A stretch of 23,924 nucleotides of DNA from Geosiphon pyriformis (lineage: Eukaryota; Glomeromycota; Glomeromycetes; Archaeosporales; Geosiphonaceae), in the NCBI GenBank assembly GCA_016748015.1, contig JAAOMT010000439.1:116465-140388 (forward strand), in the 5' to 3' direction. The position numbers and the translations under genes are program-made. The notes beneath the pieces are model-generated. The model saw nothing but the letters and a program-made list of their open reading frames with translations. It did no database searches and was not told where the DNA came from. Shown one piece after another: positions 19,239 through 23,924 of the stretch (positions within the stretch are counted from its first letter, which is position 1; each line of letters opens with the position of its first letter).

Positions 19239-20178
19239 GTAATATTCCAATGTTTTGTGTTTTAGATAATTCAAAGTTTTATAATGTTTTATGTTTACTT
19301 ATGAAGTTTGAAGTTGTATTTGTTGATTAATTATATGATAAAAAAGAGTTGGTCTTTAATTAAAAAATTTTTTGCCATTAAAAAAGGCTTAATTCAAGAG
19401 GCTTAGTCTTTAGCTGGTTCAAATTGGCATGTGATTTTTTAATTAGATTTGCATTTTTTTTTTATTAAGTTATCTGATTTTGGCTCTCAATCTATGAACA
19501 TTTATAATTCTGGTGGTGTTTTTGGAATGATGTAATGTATTTCTAATGTGAATTTGAATGTTATTAATATTTATATAGATGGGTCTTTAAAAAATTTATA
19601 TATATATAAGATAAAATATAGTGCAGCTGCATTTTTTTCTGACTTAAATATAAGAGTTGGTGTTAATATTAATAGGTTGGTTTCCTTTACAATAATGAAA
19701 TTGCAAACAATTGTTTTGGCTTTGGAGTGTATTCTTGTTGGCAGTTCTGTTGTAGTATATTTAAACAGTCAGGCAGTCTTATATATTTTGCTGTAAAGTT
19801 GGATTTGGTTTTGCCAAATTTTTGCAATTGTTGCTAAATAAAAAGACAGAGTATTGTAAATTTTATTAGAGGTAAAGAGCTTAACATCTTTTGGTGCAAG
19901 ATTAAAAGACATTCAGATATTTTGGGCAATAAGCATGTTAATAAGCTGGCCAGTTTGGTTGCTGGTTTAAATTTGGTACTTTTTGTTTTGGTCAAAAAAA
20001 AATTTATTAGAGCTAGTGGGATAATAGTGTCTGAAAATTTCATTATTTTACTTGTGGAGTTTTTAGGATTGTTCATTGTGCTTGTTGAAAGATCAAACCT
20101 AGATTTAGTATTATTAACAAGAGCTTGATTAATGATATGGACTGAATTTGTACTGTTTTGGTTTAATATTTTGATTTA
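19239..20178 (+). pseudogene. LINE connector and RNase H domain
   Basis: The connector is frameshifted and stop-ridden. RNase H begins INIYIDGSLKN at about 19560, keeping the first catalytic Asp. The acidic helix reads IMKLQTIVLALE (about 19695), so the Glu expected in 'xxELQAI' is Lys. VVYLNSQAV (about 19755) has Asn for the third catalytic Asp. A frameshift near 19795 precedes the GHSxxLGNxxAD motif, seen as ILGNKHVNKLASL (about 19917-19950) with Asn for the last Asp. All losses are explained by G-to-A change. RNase H removes element RNA during reverse transcription in I/Tad-type LINEs. Confidence 0.78.
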
Positions 20179-20817
20179 TATATGATAATTGGTTTCACAA
20201 ATAAGTCTACAACTAATTTGTATTTGTATTTTATGAAGGCTTTGTACTGTTGCCTGTTGATTATTGTTCAGAAGCATTTATATTATAAGGAGTATCCTAA
20301 TGTATTTTACTTTTTTGTGTGTGTAATAGACTTTAAGATTTGTGAAAACTTGTTTAAGTTGCTTCTGACTTAGTGGAATGTTATGTTAAATTTAAGTCTA
20401 CTATTATTTTGGATTTTGCAGATGCTTTTTTTGTGTATTTTTAATAATGTTGTATATATTGTATTGTGTAAAAATTTTTTATTCAAGAATTGATATTTAA
20501 AAACTGTGTCTATTTTTGATAATATTAAAATTGCCAATAAAAAAGTTGTGAATTTTGTGTGAAATTTAGGAACAGCTTACCATACTGAAATTTGGATGGT
20601 GAAAACTAAATACAGAGCATTTATGGAGAGAAAAAGTCTGGTTGGACATGATAGTTTGGTGCTTTCTGAAGTCTATAATCTGCTGTCTTTGCTTTCTATT
20701 GAAGTTGTTAAGTTGCTTAAGATTGCTAAAATACATGGTTTTAGCTTTGGTTTTTGTGAATTCTGTTGTTTATTTTCTAATGTTAATAATATAGTGTCTG
20801 TTAAAATAAATTCATAG
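20179..20817 (+). pseudogene. LINE C-terminal region after RNase H
   Basis: Pieces in different frames: MIIGFTNKSTTNLYLYFMKAL (from 20182), YFFVCVIDFKICENLF (about 20310), where related LINEs carry a Cys/His zinc-binding motif now mostly lost, and the final piece 20596-20817 beginning MVKTKYRAFMERKSLVG and ending SVKINS, stop. The function of this tail is not established. The last stop, TAG at 20815, is probably the genuine end of the LINE ORF because the expected 3' UTR follows. Confidence 0.6.
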
Positions 20818-20999
20818 TATTGTTTTGATCAGTCTGAGTGGCTAGTTATGTATAAAAAATACATGATTTGCATCTAGTTTAAATTACTTAGTTTGATGTA
20901 TTGTGTTAAATAGTATTATTGGAGGTTTTTGGTCTTTTTTGAATGATGTTAATATTGATTTGATGTAAATTTACGTTTTTTAAAAGTAATAAAATCTCT

Positions 21000-23924
21000 G
21001 ATAATTGAATTTATCTTCAAATTATCTCCTATAATTTGAATTAATAGGTTTATAAATGAAATGACCAATTTTTTGTCAGTTACTTTATGTAATTACATTG
21101 TAGTAAACATCAACTTTTTTCTAGAAATTGCTTATCTAAAAACTTACTAAAATGTGTAGTTATTTTGCTATAAAATTCAATTCTTCTACAAAAATCTCAT
21201 CTGTAGACTATTTTAATGATTTATAATAAAAAAATATAAAAAATATAAAAAAAATATAAAAAAAATAGAGTTTTGTCAAGGAAATCGTTTTCTATTCAGA
21301 CCTAGAATCACTAATAGTTTATTGAAATTAGTAACTAATCAATTTCAAAATGTTAGTTAGATTTTAGGACTTTTAAGTATAATAATTAAGAAGTTTGGTT
21401 TTCAAATATTTGATTTTTATTTGATTTTTTTTAAAAATGTGTAAGAAATGATTTATTCTAATTAAGATATTTAAAGTAAAATACATTTTTCTTAAAGAGA
21501 AAAGCTTTTTTTTTATAATTTGTTGTAGTAGTTTTTGAGCTTGTACTTTTCTTTTTGCTATAATTTTGGCAAACTAAAGATACATTTTGGTAAACTACAA
21601 GTTATTTCTATTAACTATTAATTATTTCGGCTAATTTCTATCTATTTCGGCGAATTTTTGAATAATAAATGGTTCAGGATATTGTGTAATTTGATCATCT
21701 TAATTTCTATGGTACAAATCGAGTTATTAATTGAATAATGATATTTGATAATTTGATTAATTAATACATGATAATTGAAATGATAATAATATATACTAAT
21801 TAATACTACGAATTAGAAAGATAATTTCATGTTAATTAATAGCTAAAATTCTATTGGTAATAGTAACATTTAGGTCTCACTCATTAAACAAATAAAAAAA
21901 ATAAATAAATAAATTAATAATTGTTTAAATAATTCAAACAATATAAAAATAATATTTTTTACATATTACTTAATATAAACTATATAACTAATTATTAGTT
22001 CTTTTATTTTCTATTTATTTTTAAAATTTTTTTAAAATATATTATTTGCTTATTTAATTAATCTTTAAAATTAAAAATATTTTGGATATTTATTTATAAT
22101 ATGAATAATTGGCTATATTTCTGTTAATTTTTTGATTATTTTAGCTGTAAACTCTTTTTTATTATTAATTTAAAAGATAGTTAGAAATTTGAATATAATA
22201 AAAAGTTGAAAAAAAAACTTGCTACTTTTTTTGCTTTTTTAAAAAAAAGAATTGTAGTTCAAAAAAAATTTGTAAAATAATTTCAAACATAATAAATATA
22301 TTTGTAAGAATTATTTGGTCAATTGTATATATTGACTAAATTTACTCATAAATAATACATAAAGTCTTTTGTTGAAATCAGATTTGTAGCTATTAGCTAA
22401 ATTAAAAATTATTATTTAATATATCTAATATAATAAAAACAAAACTGTTTTACTAAATTTTTAAATACTCAAATGTATTTATTTTTAATTTATCAATAAA
22501 AAATTATTAGTATTTATTTATATAAAAAATTAAATTAATATTATATTTTATATTATAAATTTTGTTTATTTTTTTATGTCTTATTTCTAAATAAAATTTA
22601 CATAGTTTTTTATATAATTTTTTTTTTAAACAGATTGGTTTTTTTGTTTTTTTAAGATAAAATATATTTTGTTTTTCAACTTGTGTAATATAAAAAATAG
22701 TGTGTATTTAATATTTCAATTTAAAATTAAAGTTTTTTCTTTTAGAAATATTTTTTAATATCTTAATGTATTGGTTTATGTAATCTTAAAAAAACAAAGT
22801 TTTGGCTTGTTTTTTTACTTCTAATTTTAAATAGTTTTTAAAAAAGTCAGAAAATGTTTTTTAAATAAGTTATTTATAATTTATTAATAATAAATAGTAT
22901 TAAAAAGCTATAAAAAAATGTGTTAAATATTAAAATTTTGATTTTTTTAATTGATTAATAAAAGAAAAACTTTTTATTGGCCAATTGACCAAATAATATA
23001 ATTGGTTAAGTTAATTCGGAATTAACACAATATTAAATTAATAATTCAGAATTAATTCAAGTTGAATTAGAATTCCAAATCAACTTAAATTGATTCTGAA
23101 TTAACTTAAATTCTGTTTCAACTTATAACATATACAAGTATTACTTTGATTTTTTTGAAATTACAGAAACTTGATATTTATTGTTTTAAAAAAAGATTGT
23201 ATAAGAAATCTAAGATTTTAAGTTTTAGATTAAATATAAAAAAAAAATTTCTTTTGAAAAAATTTAATTAAAGTTTTTGTTAAAATACAAAAAACATTAA
23301 AAAAATAAAAAAATCTTAGCAAGATTCTTATAAAATATTTATTTGTTTAAAGATATTGTTTTATAAAAAAATTTTTTTGTTAAAATTAATAAAATTTTTT
23401 GATTTTAAGATCTTGTTTATAATTCTTTTAAAAATAAACAATCCAATACTTTACTTTCAATTAAAAATATGTTATTACTGGAAATTTATATAAAATAATT
23501 ATTATTATTTGAATGTAAAAATTGCCAATTATTTCTTATTAAAAATGATCTTGTAGCATAAAATATTTTTAGAATATTTTGCACTTTAAGTTTTATTGAA
23601 AAATCAATTTTTTTACCAAACTTCTTAGATTTGTTAACAATAATTGGTCAATATTAATATTATAGTTAATTTTTTATTCAGCTACTATATATTAATTATA
23701 CAGAATAATATTTTATTTTAAAAACAAATTGTTGACTTGATTATTGACTGAGTTGTTTAAACTTTTTTAGAAAAATCTAATTAAAATAGTTTAAAATTTC
23801 CAAATGTCTTTCTTATTATTCTAAATTTTATTTATTTCTTTTATTGAATAATTTACAATATTTAATTCAAAGCTCTTTTTTTCTTTTTTTATTATATGTT
23901 TTTACTTATTAGTTACAAATTTAA
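21000..23924. other. AT-rich spacer, no gene seen
   Basis: Poly-A/poly-T-rich sequence with only a handful of CG dinucleotides (for example about 21286, 21627-21653, 21719, 23017). No long open frame, no tRNA-like stem set and no recognisable protein in any frame that I could read. TAAA/ATAA tracts occur at about 21230-21265 and 21890-21915. Confidence 0.65.
23008..23107. repeat. Inverted repeat, 18-bp arms
   Basis: AAGTTAATTCGGAATTAA at 23008-23025 is itself nearly palindromic and recurs inverted at 23090-23107 (TTGATTCTGAATTAACTT) with two mismatches. Further AATTC/GAATT units lie between and after them, so the 100-bp segment can fold in several ways. It may be a terminus of an unidentified element or chance in AT-rich DNA. 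Confidence 0.5.

Larger units (their letters stand above)
19239..20999 (+). mobile_element. Non-LTR retrotransposon (LINE), right part
   Basis: Directly after the 3' LTR the sequence reads as LINE protein text (NIPMFCVLDNSKFYNVL, then FEVVFVD) that belongs to the connector between RT and RNase H, not to the RT motif-A region expected from where the left part stops. It continues through RNase H, a C-terminal region ending with TAG at 20815 and a short 3' UTR (about 20818-20995, ending near TAAAAGTAATAAAA). No long poly(A) tail is present. Confidence 0.75.

Overview
The window reads as nuclear DNA of a very AT-rich fungus. An intron-containing gene with GT...AG introns sits in a compact, CpG-normal segment on the left. 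The rest is decayed retrotransposon sequence. The Gag, dUTPase and RT text of the LTR element and the zinc-knuckle/endonuclease text of the LINE look to me like families common in arbuscular mycorrhizal fungi (Glomeromycotina). That assignment is from recognition only and was not checked by a search.

Layout. 1-2350: non-coding, rich in simple repeats. 2351-3501: one spliced gene of six exons, about 183 aa, with an N-terminal half like the substrate-binding lobe of a D-2-hydroxyacid dehydrogenase but no NAD-binding core. 3502-5800: extremely AT-rich, geneless. From about 3940 to 6630 I find no CpG at all. 5800-9607: left part of a non-LTR retrotransposon (LINE) on the + strand, holding an ORF1-like region (RRM-like fold, CCHC knuckle, coiled coil), an APE-type endonuclease and the N-terminal part of a reverse transcriptase. 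9608-19238: a full-length Ty3/Gypsy LTR retrotransposon, also on +, inserted in the LINE. 19239-about 21000: the right part of the same LINE (connector, RNase H, C-terminal region, 3' UTR). 21000-23924: AT-rich DNA with no gene that I can support.

The Ty3/Gypsy element has two LTRs (492 and 485 bp, TGTTA...TAACA), a primer-binding site, a long Gag, protease, a cysteine-rich region, a dUTPase domain, reverse transcriptase, RNase H, integrase with a GPY/F-like module, and an extra ORF before the 3' LTR. It is dead. In the Gag, RT and IN reading frames most stop codons stand where Gln or Trp is expected, and catalytic acidic residues are changed to Asn or Lys. By my hand alignment the two LTRs differ at about 55 sites, all transitions. 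Together with CpG loss this points to cytosine deamination (RIP-like or methylation-driven) acting on both strands.

Main points of interest: the retrotransposon-borne dUTPase with its neighbouring Cys-rich module; the missing LINE segment and absent target-site duplication at the insertion; a 5-bp loop at each LTR edge that is exactly inverted between copies; the all-transition decay; and the truncated, re-tailed dehydrogenase-like gene with an 11-nt exon.
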